Assembly (NCBI RefSeq): GCF_013404085.1
Contig: NZ_JABFHO010000001.1
Location: 3,478,501-3,542,500, forward strand
Direction: 5' to 3'
Source: Winogradskyella helgolandensis
GTDB taxonomy: Bacteria; Bacteroidota; Bacteroidia; Flavobacteriales; Flavobacteriaceae
Length of the DNA: 64,000 bases
Shown here: in pieces, positions 18,439 to 29,755 of the stretch
Position numbering within the stretch: position 1 is the first letter of the stretch
How the letters are laid out: each line of letters begins with the position of its first letter
Made by a program: the position numbers and the translations under genes
The notes under the pieces: model-generated
Seen by the model: the letters and a program-made list of their open reading frames with translations, nothing else
The model's database searches: none
Told to the model about the DNA's origin: nothing

Positions 18439-18471
18439 TAAATCAACGCTTTTATGAATTCAAATATACTA

Positions 18472-20124
18472 TTAATTCAATAATTGCTTCGCATGCGCCA
18501 TAGCAGAATCTGTAATGGTTAAACCACCTAGCATTTGTGCGATTTCTACAATACGCTCATCCTCATTAAGTTTTTTGAGCTGCGTATGTGTTATATCTTC
18601 AATATCGGTTTTAAATACTTTGAAATGCGAATTGCCTTTCGCTGCTATTTGCGGTAGATGTGTAATAGAAAATACTTGCATACTATTACTCATTTGCTTC
18701 ATAATGTCTCCCATTTTATTAGAAATCTCACCTGAAACTCCAGTATCTATTTCATCGAACATTATTGATGGTAACTGAATGTATTCCGCTAAAATAGATT
18801 TAATAGCTAACATTATACGCGATAATTCTCCACCTGAAGCTGACTTTTTCAGCTCATTAAAACTAGAGCCTTTATTGGCCATAAATAAAAACTGCAAGCT
18901 ATCTTTTCCGTTTTTAGTAAACTGCTCTGTGGGTTCTAATTCAACCTTAAACTTGGCATTTGGCATCCCTAAGTCTGACAGTATTGCTTCTAATTTTGAA
19001 ACAAAAACAGGAATTACTTTTTTTCTATTTTTATTTATCTTTAAAGCAATTTGATTTAGTTTATCATTTGCTTTTAAAATCTCCTGTTCTTTATCTAATA
19101 TCGATTGATCTAAACTTTCTGTATTATCAATCTTTAATTGTAAATCCTTTTTAATTCCTATTAAGTCTTCTATTTCTGAAACCGAATGCTTTTGGAATAA
19201 GTTATTTATAATTTGAAGTTTGCTATTGATGCGTTCTAATTCTTGAGGATCTGTAGTAAGGTTGTCTTCAAGACTATCAATTTCAATGAGTATATCATCT
19301 AATTCAATTCCTACGCTTATAATACGTTCTTTTAATACTTCATAAGGTTTACCAAAACTAGCAATTTTAGATAACTCTTGTTTTACTGAATTTATCTGAT
19401 CTATTACACCAAGATTTTCTTCACTTAAAATGGCTTTCGCACTACTTAGCTTTTCTCCTATGACTTCTACATTATTAAGTTCTTCGTACTGCGTTTCTAA
19501 GTCTTCAAGATTTATTTTATCTAAATTAATTTCATTTAATTCATTAGAGAGAAACAGGTTATAGTCGTACTCTTTTATCAATTCGGCTTTAGATGATTTT
19601 AATTCAACTAAAGCTTTACGAAGTATTTTATAAGCACCTAATTGCTTAGAGAAATCTTCTAAATTCGATTTATTATCCGCCAAAGCATCTATAACTTTAA
19701 ACTGATAATCGTCTTGTGTTAACTGTTGGGTTTGCTGTTGTGAATGAATATCTATTAGATAACTACTCAAAGCCACCAAACTCTCTAAGGTTACAGGTGT
19801 ATCATTAATGAAGGCTCTAGATTTTCCGGAAGGTAAAATCTCTCTTCTAATAATAGTCTGTACATCATAATCTAAATCCAAAGTTAGAAATAGCGTCTTT
19901 AAATCGTAATTCGCAATATCGAAAACGGCTTCAATAATACATTTTTCGGCAGTGTTTTTCACCTGACTTAAGTCGGCACGTTTCCCTAAAACTAAAGATA
20001 AACCACCTAATAAGATAGATTTACCAGCTCCTGTTTCGCCTGTAATAATAGTTAAACCATTATTAAATGACACGTTTAACTCATCAATGAGTGCGTAATT
20101 TTTTATATGAAGTGATGTTAACAA
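18472..20124 (-). CDS. recN: DNA repair protein RecN
   Basis: SMC-like ATPase acting early in double-strand-break repair. At 550 aa it has the N-terminal Walker A GETGAGKS (residues about 30-37), a long coiled-coil arm in the middle (about 150-360), the ABC signature SGGELSR and the Walker B FDEIDTGVSGE near residue 460. The architecture and length are normal. It follows the DUF4835 gene after 134 bp and is followed by the TPR gene after 33 bp. Confidence 0.96.
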   Translation of the reverse strand: MLTSLHIKNYALIDELNVSFNNGLTIITGETGAGKSILLGGLSLVLGKRADLSQVKNTAEKCIIEAVFDIANYDLKTLFLTLDLDYDVQTIIRREILPSGKSRAFINDTPVTLESLVALSSYLIDIHSQQQTQQLTQDDYQFKVIDALADNKSNLEDFSKQLGAYKILRKALVELKSSKAELIKEYDYNLFLSNELNEINLDKINLEDLETQYEELNNVEVIGEKLSSAKAILSEENLGVIDQINSVKQELSKIASFGKPYEVLKERIISVGIELDDILIEIDSLEDNLTTDPQELERINSKLQIINNLFQKHSVSEIEDLIGIKKDLQLKIDNTESLDQSILDKEQEILKANDKLNQIALKINKNRKKVIPVFVSKLEAILSDLGMPNAKFKVELEPTEQFTKNGKDSLQFLFMANKGSSFNELKKSASGGELSRIMLAIKSILAEYIQLPSIMFDEIDTGVSGEISNKMGDIMKQMSNSMQVFSITHLPQIAAKGNSHFKVFKTDIEDITHTQLKKLNEDERIVEIAQMLGGLTITDSAMAHAKQLLN

Positions 20125-20258
20125 GCGCTTATAATTATGTGTTACAAAATTAAGTTTTTACGGCTAACTTATCTGAAATTATCTTGGAAAATATTTGAGT
20201 TATTAATGCGTTTCAGCTTGAAACAATAACACTATAAACACAGCCTATTGAAGAAAAT

Positions 20259-21146
20259 CTAAAATTTAATATTTCTCCACTTTTGAGAATGCATTGGAGC
20301 CACTCTATTTAAGATATCTATTGCGTCAGTAATATTAACGCTTGGACCACCAGAAAGAATATCCATTATTTCGTCTGCTTTAGCATCAAAAAATACACGC
20401 ATTAAAAAAGAATTTGGTCTTACTCTGTGTACCTTTTGCAAATCGTCTAGCACAGAAATTATTTGCGACTTTCCTTTTTTAGGATCTTCATTCATAATAT
20501 CTAAACCTTCTAAATGATAGTTATACATGGCTAATCTCATGTCTTTAAATGAAGGTGACATTAAATTATCAATTAAGGCAAAACGCGATTGTAATCCATC
20601 TTCTAATTTCCAACCTTGTCCGCTTAGGTGTTGTGAATAACTTGCAATAGTTTGTGCTTGTTCAAAATACGCATTACCTCCATTAAGCTCAAAGGTATCT
20701 GCGTCCATTCCTAAAATCATATATACATGAAATGATAACACCGAAATTAAGTTAGACTCAAACTGATTTTCATTAAACACCAAATTTTGAAATTCTAAAT
20801 ACTCAAAATTAAAAGTCCTGTCGTTATAATTATAAACAGGAGAACTGTACGTAGAATTAAAAACAGGTCTTGAAGAAGACACTTGAATCGACGCTGAAAA
20901 CAAGTTATTACTTTGTTGGGATACATTAATAACCATACTGCAATTAATACGCTCTTGTGGATTAAAAGACTTACTTGTCCATTTAGTAGTATTAACAAAC
21001 TCGGTGAGTTGTTTTCCTAAGGTTTTATATATAACATCATTTTCATTTCCGGTTTGCTGTGCAATAACACTTACTGTACAGTTTAACTCTTGAGAAAAGG
21101 TGACAGACGTTAATAAAAAAGCGAATATAAAAAATAGGTTACGCAT
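20259..21146 (-). CDS. DUF4835 family exported protein
   Basis: A 295-residue protein with signal peptide MRNLFFIFAFLLTSVTFSQ, then the family's ELNCTVSV start and a long mixed alpha/beta body with FNPQERINCSMVINV. DUF4835 is restricted to Bacteroidota and its function is unknown. In Flavobacteriaceae it is typically found between coaBC and recN, as here. Its start overlaps the end of coaBC by 8 bp, so it is translationally coupled to it. Confidence 0.9.
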   Translation of the reverse strand: MRNLFFIFAFLLTSVTFSQELNCTVSVIAQQTGNENDVIYKTLGKQLTEFVNTTKWTSKSFNPQERINCSMVINVSQQSNNLFSASIQVSSSRPVFNSTYSSPVYNYNDRTFNFEYLEFQNLVFNENQFESNLISVLSFHVYMILGMDADTFELNGGNAYFEQAQTIASYSQHLSGQGWKLEDGLQSRFALIDNLMSPSFKDMRLAMYNYHLEGLDIMNEDPKKGKSQIISVLDDLQKVHRVRPNSFLMRVFFDAKADEIMDILSGGPSVNITDAIDILNRVAPMHSQKWRNIKF

Positions 21147-22350
21147 GAGTTTGTTTTAATATTAAGTGCATTAAATCTTGAGCAACATCTGCCTTCGATT
21201 TTAATTCATTTTCAATAATGTCGTTAGAAGACGTTATAAATGTAACTTTATTTGTTGACACACCAAAACCAGCACCTTTATCTTGCAATGAGTTGAGCAC
21301 AATAAGATCTAAATTCTTAGACTTCAGTTTTCCTTTGGCATGTTCTAATTCATTGTTGGTTTCTAATGCAAAACCGACAAGAAACTGATCCCTTTTAATG
21401 TCTCCAAGAGATTTTAAAATGTCCTTAGTTTTTTCTAACTCAATAGTTAACGTTGTATCTTTCTTTTTTATTTTCTGAGTAGCGACATTCTTAGGTCTAT
21501 AATCTGCAACTGCTGCAGAAAGTATTGCAATATCTGATGTATTAAAATGCTTATGTACTTCATTGTACATATCTTCAGCACTCACTACAGGTTTCACTAT
21601 GATAAAATTATTTGAAACTTTTTGATGTGTTGGACCTGTAACTAAAATAACCTCTGCACCTAATTTTGCAGCTGCCTTAGCTATTTCGAAACCCATTTTA
21701 CCACTCGAATGATTCCCTATAAAACGTACAGGGTCTATAGCTTCATAAGTTGGTCCTGCTGTAATTAATACACGTTTTCCTCGTAATGGCAGTTGCTCTA
21801 AAATATCATTTACAATAAATGCAACAATTTCTTCTGGTTCTGCCATACGACCTTCTCCAACTAATCCACTAGCAAGTTCACCTGTTCCTGCAGGTATAAG
21901 TTTATTTCCGTAAGATGTAAGCTTTTCAAAGGATGTTTTAGTAGAATTATGCATATACATATCCAAATCCATTGCAGGAGCAAAATATATTGGACATTTC
22001 GCAGAAAGATAAACAGCTAAAAGTATATTGTCACAAACTCCATTTGCCATTTTAGCCATGGTATTGGCTGTGGCTGGAGCTATCACAAAGAGATCTGCCC
22101 AAAGGCCTAAATCGACATGGTTATTCCATATTTCGTTATCATCTTCTTCATTTACGAAAGAAGAATATACCGGATTTTTTGATAATGTGGAAAGCGTGAG
22201 TGGAGTTACAAACTCTTTAGAAGCAGGCGTCATAACGACTTTAACGTTAGCGCCTGCTTTTATGAATAATCTGACTAAACTGGCAGATTTGTATGCGGCA
22301 ATACCAGCAGTAATGCCCAATAAAATATTTTTGTCCTTTAGAATAGACAT
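21139..22350 (-). CDS. coaBC: Bifunctional phosphopantothenoylcysteine decarboxylase/synthetase
   Basis: Two steps of coenzyme A synthesis. The N-terminal flavoprotein CoaC domain (about residues 1-180) starts ILLGITAGIAAYKSA, and has the His of WNNHVDLG and the conserved PAMDLDMY. The CoaB domain (about 185-400) has ITAGPTYEAIDPVRFIGN, HSSGKMGFE and AAVADYRPK. At 403 aa it is full length. The start is 13 bp after rpoZ; the rpoZ-coaBC pairing is widespread in bacteria. Confidence 0.97.
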   Translation of the reverse strand: MSILKDKNILLGITAGIAAYKSASLVRLFIKAGANVKVVMTPASKEFVTPLTLSTLSKNPVYSSFVNEEDDNEIWNNHVDLGLWADLFVIAPATANTMAKMANGVCDNILLAVYLSAKCPIYFAPAMDLDMYMHNSTKTSFEKLTSYGNKLIPAGTGELASGLVGEGRMAEPEEIVAFIVNDILEQLPLRGKRVLITAGPTYEAIDPVRFIGNHSSGKMGFEIAKAAAKLGAEVILVTGPTHQKVSNNFIIVKPVVSAEDMYNEVHKHFNTSDIAILSAAVADYRPKNVATQKIKKKDTTLTIELEKTKDILKSLGDIKRDQFLVGFALETNNELEHAKGKLKSKNLDLIVLNSLQDKGAGFGVSTNKVTFITSSNDIIENELKSKADVAQDLMHLILKQTHA

Positions 22351-22363
22351 CTAAGGCTTTTGT

Positions 22364-22690
22364 TTATGGCTGAGGATCCTCAGTATTTCTGTGATAAATC
22401 TTATTATCTAACCATTCTTTAACCGCTAAAGCGTGTGGCTTTGGTAATTTTTCGTAAAACTTAGAAACTTCAATTTGTTCTTTGTTTTCAAAAATTTCTT
22501 CAAGACTATCATTATAAGTAGCAAACTCTTCTAATTTGTCTATTAACTCACGTCTGATGTCAGTATTAATTTGTTCTGCACGTCTTGAAATTACTGAAAT
22601 AGCTTCATAGATATTACCTGTTGCAGCATCAATTTCGTTTCTGTTGTAAGTAATTGTACTTACTGGTGCATCTGTCTTTTTTAAATCCAT
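22364..22690 (-). CDS. rpoZ: RNA polymerase omega subunit, Bacteroidota type
   Basis: Small RNA polymerase subunit that helps assemble beta-prime. The 108-residue protein has the omega core in GNIYEAISVISRRAEQIN (residues about 25-42) followed by a long acidic helical tail, as in other Bacteroidota. Its position between bamD (11 bp) and coaBC (13 bp) supports the call strongly, because sequence identity to proteobacterial omega is low. Confidence 0.9.
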   Translation of the reverse strand: MDLKKTDAPVSTITYNRNEIDAATGNIYEAISVISRRAEQINTDIRRELIDKLEEFATYNDSLEEIFENKEQIEVSKFYEKLPKPHALAVKEWLDNKIYHRNTEDPQP

Positions 22691-22701
22691 CGTTATAATG
22701 T

Positions 22702-23502
22702 TTAACTTTTAGTAGTCAAGGTATTTAATTGTTGTTGTAATTCTTCATTCATTATCGTAGCCGCTTCCATTCGCTCTGAATTTGGATATGCTTTTTGTAA
22801 AGCTTTATAGAAAGCTATAGCTTCATTTATACGTTCTTCTTTCAAATAATCAACACTTAATATTGCTAAATTGTAAGCTGAATCAAATCTGTAATAAAAA
22901 GCTTCATTTCTTAAAGTAGCTCCTGGAAACTCGAGCATAAAATTATTAAACGCTTTAATAGACGCTTTATACTCACTAATTGTGTTGTATTGTTTTGCTA
23001 TTTCAAAAGATTTTTTCTGCAATTTAAAATCTAATTCTTTAACCAATTCATTAGCCTCACCTAAATACTCTGATTCTGGATATTGGTTTACAAATAATTG
23101 TAATTTCTCTATTGCTTCAATCGTCTCTTTCTGTTCTTTAGAATACACAGGGGAATTATGATAATACCCTTTAGCTGCTAAAAATGCTGCCTCTTCTGCT
23201 TTTTCACTTTGAGGATAAACATCTGTAAATTTATCAAAATGAAAACTTGCAATATAATAGTCCTTTAACTTATAAGAACACATAGCGTGCATAAATGTAA
23301 TTTTTTCAGCCTGTGGTTTACCTCTATATTGTTGAAGAATTTGATCCAACAATCTATAAGATTTATTCCACTTTTCAGCGTCATATAATTCTGTTGCCAT
23401 TTCAAATTTCTTGGCTGTATCTTCAGATTTTAATGTTTTCTGAAAGTCAGTACAAGAAATAAATAGAATACTGATAAGTAATATGTAAAGTCCTCTTTTC
23501 AT
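22702..23502 (-). CDS. bamD: Outer membrane assembly lipoprotein BamD
   Basis: TPR lipoprotein of the BAM complex that inserts beta-barrels into the outer membrane. The lipobox is ILFISC (Cys17), followed by tetratricopeptide pairs such as AEKITFMHAMCSYKLKDYY and AEEAAFLAAKGYYH, in a YfiO-like 266-residue protein. It opens the bamD-rpoZ-coaBC-DUF4835 unit; the 200-bp gap to dapA likely contains its promoter. Confidence 0.93.
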   Translation of the reverse strand: MKRGLYILLISILFISCTDFQKTLKSEDTAKKFEMATELYDAEKWNKSYRLLDQILQQYRGKPQAEKITFMHAMCSYKLKDYYIASFHFDKFTDVYPQSEKAEEAAFLAAKGYYHNSPVYSKEQKETIEAIEKLQLFVNQYPESEYLGEANELVKELDFKLQKKSFEIAKQYNTISEYKASIKAFNNFMLEFPGATLRNEAFYYRFDSAYNLAILSVDYLKEERINEAIAFYKALQKAYPNSERMEAATIMNEELQQQLNTLTTKS

Positions 23503-23704
23503 GTGGTCACTTTAATTGCTTTTACATCTGTCAGTATGGAATTCGCATTTTAGTATTTCAGCTTCTTAGAAACTAATAGACTAAGCTCATTTCATAAAAT
23601 TTTAAACAGAATGCAAAAGTAAGCATTATTAACGGATTTAAAAAACAAATATTATCCGCTAAATTAAGAGTTGTATCTAGGCGAAATAGCTATTTATATT
23701 AAGT

Positions 23705-24589
23705 TTAACTTTTTCCTAGAATTTTTAGTTCAGATTTAATAGTTTCCTTTAATTGATCTGTAGCTTCCACAAGTGGTAAACGCACGTGTGGTTTTGAAAT
23801 ATTTAACGCACTTAAAACAGCTTTGATTCCTGAAGGATTATTTTCAGAAAATATAAGTCCTGTAATTGGCATTAACTTAAAATGAATATTATAAGCTTCC
23901 TTAGCTTTACCTGCTATTCCTAAACGCATCATTTCAGAAAACTCTTTTGGTAAGGCTTGTCCAATAACAGAAATAACACCAGACCCACCAGCTAAGGCAA
24001 CTCCCAGAGCTAAATCATCATCACCAGAGAGCACTAAAAAGTCTTCAGGTTTAGTTCTTAATAACTCTAAATATTGGTGGACATTATTACCTGCTTCCTT
24101 AACTGCAACGATATTATCAAAGTCTTTTGCTAACCTCAGCGTTGTTTTAGGTGACATATTAGATGACGTTCTACCAGGAACATTATATAAAATAATTGGT
24201 TTTGGTGTTACTGCTGCAATGGCTTTAAAATGTTGGTAAATACCTTCTTGAGTTGGTTTACTATAATAAGGAGATACTGACAAAACACCAGCAATACCTG
24301 AAAAATCTGTCGCTTCAATTTCACTAATAACACTAGCCGTATTATTTCCTCCTATTCCTAAAACCAATGGTAATCTTCCGTTATTAATTTTAGAAATAAA
24401 CGTAATTAATTGTTTCTTCTCTTCTGGTGTAACCGTTACACTTTCTCCTGTTGTACCACTTATTACTAAATAGTCTGTACCGTTAGCAATGTTATATTCT
24501 ACCAATCGCTCTAACGCATCAAAATCGATAGTTAAGTCTGCGTTAAAAGGTGTAATCAATGCCACACCAGTTCCTATAAATTTGGTCAT
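23705..24589 (-). CDS. dapA: 4-hydroxy-tetrahydrodipicolinate synthase
   Basis: Condenses pyruvate with aspartate semialdehyde, the first committed step of lysine and diaminopimelate synthesis. Class I aldolase TIM barrel of 294 aa: SGTTGES (catalytic Thr about 47), LYNVPGRT (Tyr) and the Schiff-base Lys in VAVKEAGNN near residue 162. Its start codon shares one base (24589) with the end of the DUF6913 gene, so the two are translationally coupled. Confidence 0.97.
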   Translation of the reverse strand: MTKFIGTGVALITPFNADLTIDFDALERLVEYNIANGTDYLVISGTTGESVTVTPEEKKQLITFISKINNGRLPLVLGIGGNNTASVISEIEATDFSGIAGVLSVSPYYSKPTQEGIYQHFKAIAAVTPKPIILYNVPGRTSSNMSPKTTLRLAKDFDNIVAVKEAGNNVHQYLELLRTKPEDFLVLSGDDDLALGVALAGGSGVISVIGQALPKEFSEMMRLGIAGKAKEAYNIHFKLMPITGLIFSENNPSGIKAVLSALNISKPHVRLPLVEATDQLKETIKSELKILGKS

Positions 24590-25107
24590 TATAATTTATT
24601 TAAAATATTTAAGTATTTTTTCAATTCTTGTTTAAAAATGTTGATATCCTTTAAATCTACATCTATTATTAAATCGTAAAGACGTTCGTCATTTCTAGAT
24701 ATTCCAACTTTAAAATTAGCTTTAGACGCAGCCGTTATCATATTTAATTGCAAAACATCATTTTTATAAAAGCAAATCAACATATCAAAAGGTTCTTCTA
24801 TAAAAGCTTGCAAATCAAGATTTTTTATAGTGCCTTTCCATCCAAAATCTTTTGGACTAAAATGCGTGTTCCATTTATTATGTTCTAATTTATCATCTAT
24901 TGTAAAGGCTACTATTTTATGCTTTGGTGATGTTAAGTTCAACTCCTTAAAGTAGACTCTAAATACTTCAAATTCATGAAATTCGCTAGTATTAAGTAAT
25001 ACAGCAATTGTCTTTACTTTATTATTATTAACGGCAGGTTGACGTGTTGTCAATAAATTATTGACATATTTTCGATTAGATTTTTCTTTAAATGCTTTTA
25101 AAATCAT
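24589..25107 (-). CDS. DUF6913 family protein
   Basis: A 172-residue soluble protein resembling the DUF6913 family, which in Flavobacteriaceae typically lies beside dapA or ligA. Visible features are a basic N terminus (LKAFKEKSNRKYVN), a Rossmann-like alternation of strands and helices (VKTIAVLLNTSEFHEFEVF, DMLICFYKNDV) and a C terminus rich in Lys and Leu. No catalytic motif is recognised. It overlaps dapA and is divergent from the lipoprotein gene at 25179. Confidence 0.8.
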   Translation of the reverse strand: MILKAFKEKSNRKYVNNLLTTRQPAVNNNKVKTIAVLLNTSEFHEFEVFRVYFKELNLTSPKHKIVAFTIDDKLEHNKWNTHFSPKDFGWKGTIKNLDLQAFIEEPFDMLICFYKNDVLQLNMITAASKANFKVGISRNDERLYDLIIDVDLKDINIFKQELKKYLNILNKL

Positions 25108-25178
25108 TTACCTTTAGCCTTTGTGCAAATTTAATAAAAGCACTCACATTTTATTATAAACTTCTTATAAGTTATTCA

Positions 25179-25937
25179 ATGACTATTAAACATATTCTAA
25201 AACTCTGTTTATTGTTGCTCATTTTCTCTTGTGCATCATCAAATCTTTCTAAAATTGAAGGCAAACGAATCGACATTGACGATAGCCTACAAACCAATCA
25301 AGAAATTGAAGATTTTATAGCTCCCTACAGGACACATGTGAATAAAAATATGGATAGTATAATTTCATATGCACCAGAAACCTTTTCTAAATCTGATGGA
25401 AATTTCAACACTGCGATTGGAAATTTGATGGCAGATGCTGTTTACAACGAAGGTAATCCTGTGTTTAATCAACGAACTCAAAAAAATATTGATTTTGTAC
25501 TACTTAACCATGGAGGTATTCGTTCTATCATTTCAAAAGGGAATATTACTATTAGAACAGCGTTTCAAGTAATGCCATTTGAAAATTCTATTGTTGTTGC
25601 AGCATTAAAAGGTACACAGGTTAACTTAATGATGGAGTATCTTTCTAAATCAAAACGTGCCCATCCTTTGTCTCATCAAGTACAATTAATTTTAGATAAA
25701 AACTCAGCTATTAGTTCTGCAACAATTAAAGGAGAACCTATAGATGTTGATAAAACCTATTATGTTGCAACCAACGACTATTTGTATGATGGTGGAGACG
25801 GAATGACATTCTTTCAACCAAATGAAGGATTGTATGTTTTAGATTATAAAATAAGAAATATTCTTATAGATAATTTCAAAAAAAGAGATACCATAAACCC
25901 TGTACGCGATCAACGTTTTATACAATTAGAAGATTAA
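25179..25937 (+). CDS. 5'-nucleotidase C-terminal-domain lipoprotein
   Basis: A 252-residue lipoprotein, with the lipobox LLIFSC (Cys18). The rest is the 5'-nucleotidase C-terminal domain that binds the nucleoside: GNLMADAV, LLNHGGIRS, FQVMPFENSIVV and VATNDYLYDGGDGMTFF. The metal-binding phosphatase domain is absent and is encoded by the next gene, 3 bp downstream. I chose the ATG at 25179 over a frame-open start at 25092, because the latter would run back over the divergent gene and disrupt the signal peptide. Confidence 0.9.
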   Translation: MTIKHILKLCLLLLIFSCASSNLSKIEGKRIDIDDSLQTNQEIEDFIAPYRTHVNKNMDSIISYAPETFSKSDGNFNTAIGNLMADAVYNEGNPVFNQRTQKNIDFVLLNHGGIRSIISKGNITIRTAFQVMPFENSIVVAALKGTQVNLMMEYLSKSKRAHPLSHQVQLILDKNSAISSATIKGEPIDVDKTYYVATNDYLYDGGDGMTFFQPNEGLYVLDYKIRNILIDNFKKRDTINPVRDQRFIQLED

Positions 25938-25940
25938 ATC

Positions 25941-26855
25941 ATGAAAAGAAGACAATTTATTCAAAAATCTACAGCTGCAACAGTTTTAGCTGGTGTTGGT
26001 GGTCTAAGTTTACAATCTTTTAGTCCGGCTAAAACGAAAAAAATAACGATTCTACACACAAATGATGTGCATAGCCATATTGATCCTTTTGGACCAGAGG
26101 ATGGCAGAAACGCTAATAAAGGTGGTGTTGCAAGACGTGCCTCTTTGGTTGAATCTATTAGAATGGATAATCCAAATACCTTGTTATTAGACGCAGGAGA
26201 TATCTTTCAAGGCACACCTTATTTTAACTACTATGGTGGCGAATTAGAATTTAAACTAATGAGTATGCTAAAGTATGATGTTGCTACTATTGGTAATCAT
26301 GATTTTGATAATGGTATTGATGGATTGTATGCACAGATTCCGCATGCGAAGTTTGAGTTTGTTTCGGCCAACTATGATTTTACCAATACTGTAATGGATA
26401 CGCATGTAAAGCCTTATAAAATTATTACGAAGGATGGTATTAAAATCGGCATATTTGGATTAGGGATTGAACTTGATGGTTTGGTTAATAAAGGCATGTA
26501 TAAAGAGACCGTTTATCATAATCCTATTGAAATTGCACAAGATATGTCTCGTATTTTAAAAGAAGAACAGTCTTGTGATTTGGTGATTTGTTTATCGCAC
26601 ATTGGTTATTACTACAAGAATAATCCGGACAAAGTAAGTGATATTACTTTAGCTAGAGCGACAAAAGATATTGACTTAATTATTGGTGGACACACTCATA
26701 CCTTTTTACCTAAACCAACTATAGAAAAAAACAGTGTAGGTAAAAACGTATTAGTTAACCAAGTGGGTTGCTTTGGTTTATATCTTGGTAAAATTGATTT
26801 TTATTTCGAACCTGGTAAAAAGGTAACGGCTGAAGGAGCTTCAATTATAGTTTAA
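25941..26855 (+). CDS. 5'-nucleotidase-type metallophosphoesterase domain protein, Tat-like signal
   Basis: The N-terminal (calcineurin-like) half of a UshA-type 5'-nucleotidase as a stand-alone 304-aa protein. The metal ligands are in HTNDVHSHI, DAGDIFQG, GNHDFDNG, LSHIG and GGHTHT. The N terminus KRRQFIQKS followed by a hydrophobic stretch resembles a twin-arginine signal. It is paired with the preceding lipoprotein, which supplies the substrate-binding domain; the two probably work together in the periplasm on nucleotides or UDP-sugars. Confidence 0.9.
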   Translation: MKRRQFIQKSTAATVLAGVGGLSLQSFSPAKTKKITILHTNDVHSHIDPFGPEDGRNANKGGVARRASLVESIRMDNPNTLLLDAGDIFQGTPYFNYYGGELEFKLMSMLKYDVATIGNHDFDNGIDGLYAQIPHAKFEFVSANYDFTNTVMDTHVKPYKIITKDGIKIGIFGLGIELDGLVNKGMYKETVYHNPIEIAQDMSRILKEEQSCDLVICLSHIGYYYKNNPDKVSDITLARATKDIDLIIGGHTHTFLPKPTIEKNSVGKNVLVNQVGCFGLYLGKIDFYFEPGKKVTAEGASIIV

Positions 26856-26896
26856 TAAGCCCTTAAAATCACAATATAATACTTGCTAATAAAATT

Positions 26897-27643
26897 TTAA
26901 GCTTCTATAGGATCGTCTGTATACGCCGGAATAGGGTCACTTACAGCATGTTGCGATTGCAAGTAATAAAAGATAAATGCCACAACTAAAAAGAAAGAAT
27001 AAATATAACCCAAATTAGAATTAGTAGTATCGATTAAAATATAGTAATATGCTAACTGTATAATCTCTGAGAACAGAATAAAAATAGACCCTAATAAAAA
27101 CAACATAGACTTATAATTATTTCGATACATATAATTAATAAGTGCTAATGACAGCAGTATCATAACTACAGCATTATAGGTGAATTCTAAAGCATACTCA
27201 TAATAAGTAAACGAACTTTTTGTAGTGCTAGATATTAAAGTCACACAAAAAACATCTAAAATTACTAATATGATTATAGGAATAGTTAACTGTGAGAAAA
27301 CTGCTTTAAAATTTAATTGCATGAACATCTTAACAATAAGCAAAGCATAAGAAATAATGCTAAGAATGTTTACTAAAAAATATAAGTAATCTATTTGACC
27401 TGCTGGGACTATAGTACGAAACCAAGCTAAAAAACCTAACACTTGTGCCGCTGTAAAAACAACTAAAAACAAGATAAATAATTTAGATTTATGTTTTGTC
27501 CAACCTATATAGAGCCATGTAAGCAAAACAAAAGCTACAGCACTTACAGCATCACCTTCTATTTGCAAAGCAAAGCCTTGTAATATGATGTAACTGATGC
27601 CCAAAAGCACCAATACGATCTTTAAAATTTTATTTACTAACAT
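26897..27643 (-). CDS. Multi-pass membrane protein of unknown function
   Basis: About 248 residues, with seven or eight predicted transmembrane helices, very few polar segments and a short acidic tail (DPIPAYTDDPIEA). I do not recognise a family; the size and topology resemble YhhN-like or other small Bacteroidota membrane proteins, but no diagnostic motif is visible. I prefer the internal Met at 27643 (MLVNKILKIVLVLL), because the 12 extra residues from 27679 include charges unlike a membrane start; this is uncertain. It precedes and is convergent with the phosphoesterase gene. Confidence 0.7.
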   Translation of the reverse strand: MLVNKILKIVLVLLGISYIILQGFALQIEGDAVSAVAFVLLTWLYIGWTKHKSKLFILFLVVFTAAQVLGFLAWFRTIVPAGQIDYLYFLVNILSIISYALLIVKMFMQLNFKAVFSQLTIPIIILVILDVFCVTLISSTTKSSFTYYEYALEFTYNAVVMILLSLALINYMYRNNYKSMLFLLGSIFILFSEIIQLAYYYILIDTTNSNLGYIYSFFLVVAFIFYYLQSQHAVSDPIPAYTDDPIEA

Positions 27644-27745
27644 TAATCTTCCCTTATTAATTAAAGCAAATATAAACATTTTTTTTACATATAAACGTAT
27701 GAATCAAGCATTTCGTCGAATAAATAGCTGTTTTAATGTAAGAAT

Positions 27746-29755
<2,010 letters not shown>

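Noticed and set aside
25092..25178. Upstream start for the 5'-nucleotidase-domain lipoprotein
   Set aside because: It would overlap the divergent DUF6913 gene and put about 29 extra residues before a good lipoprotein signal.
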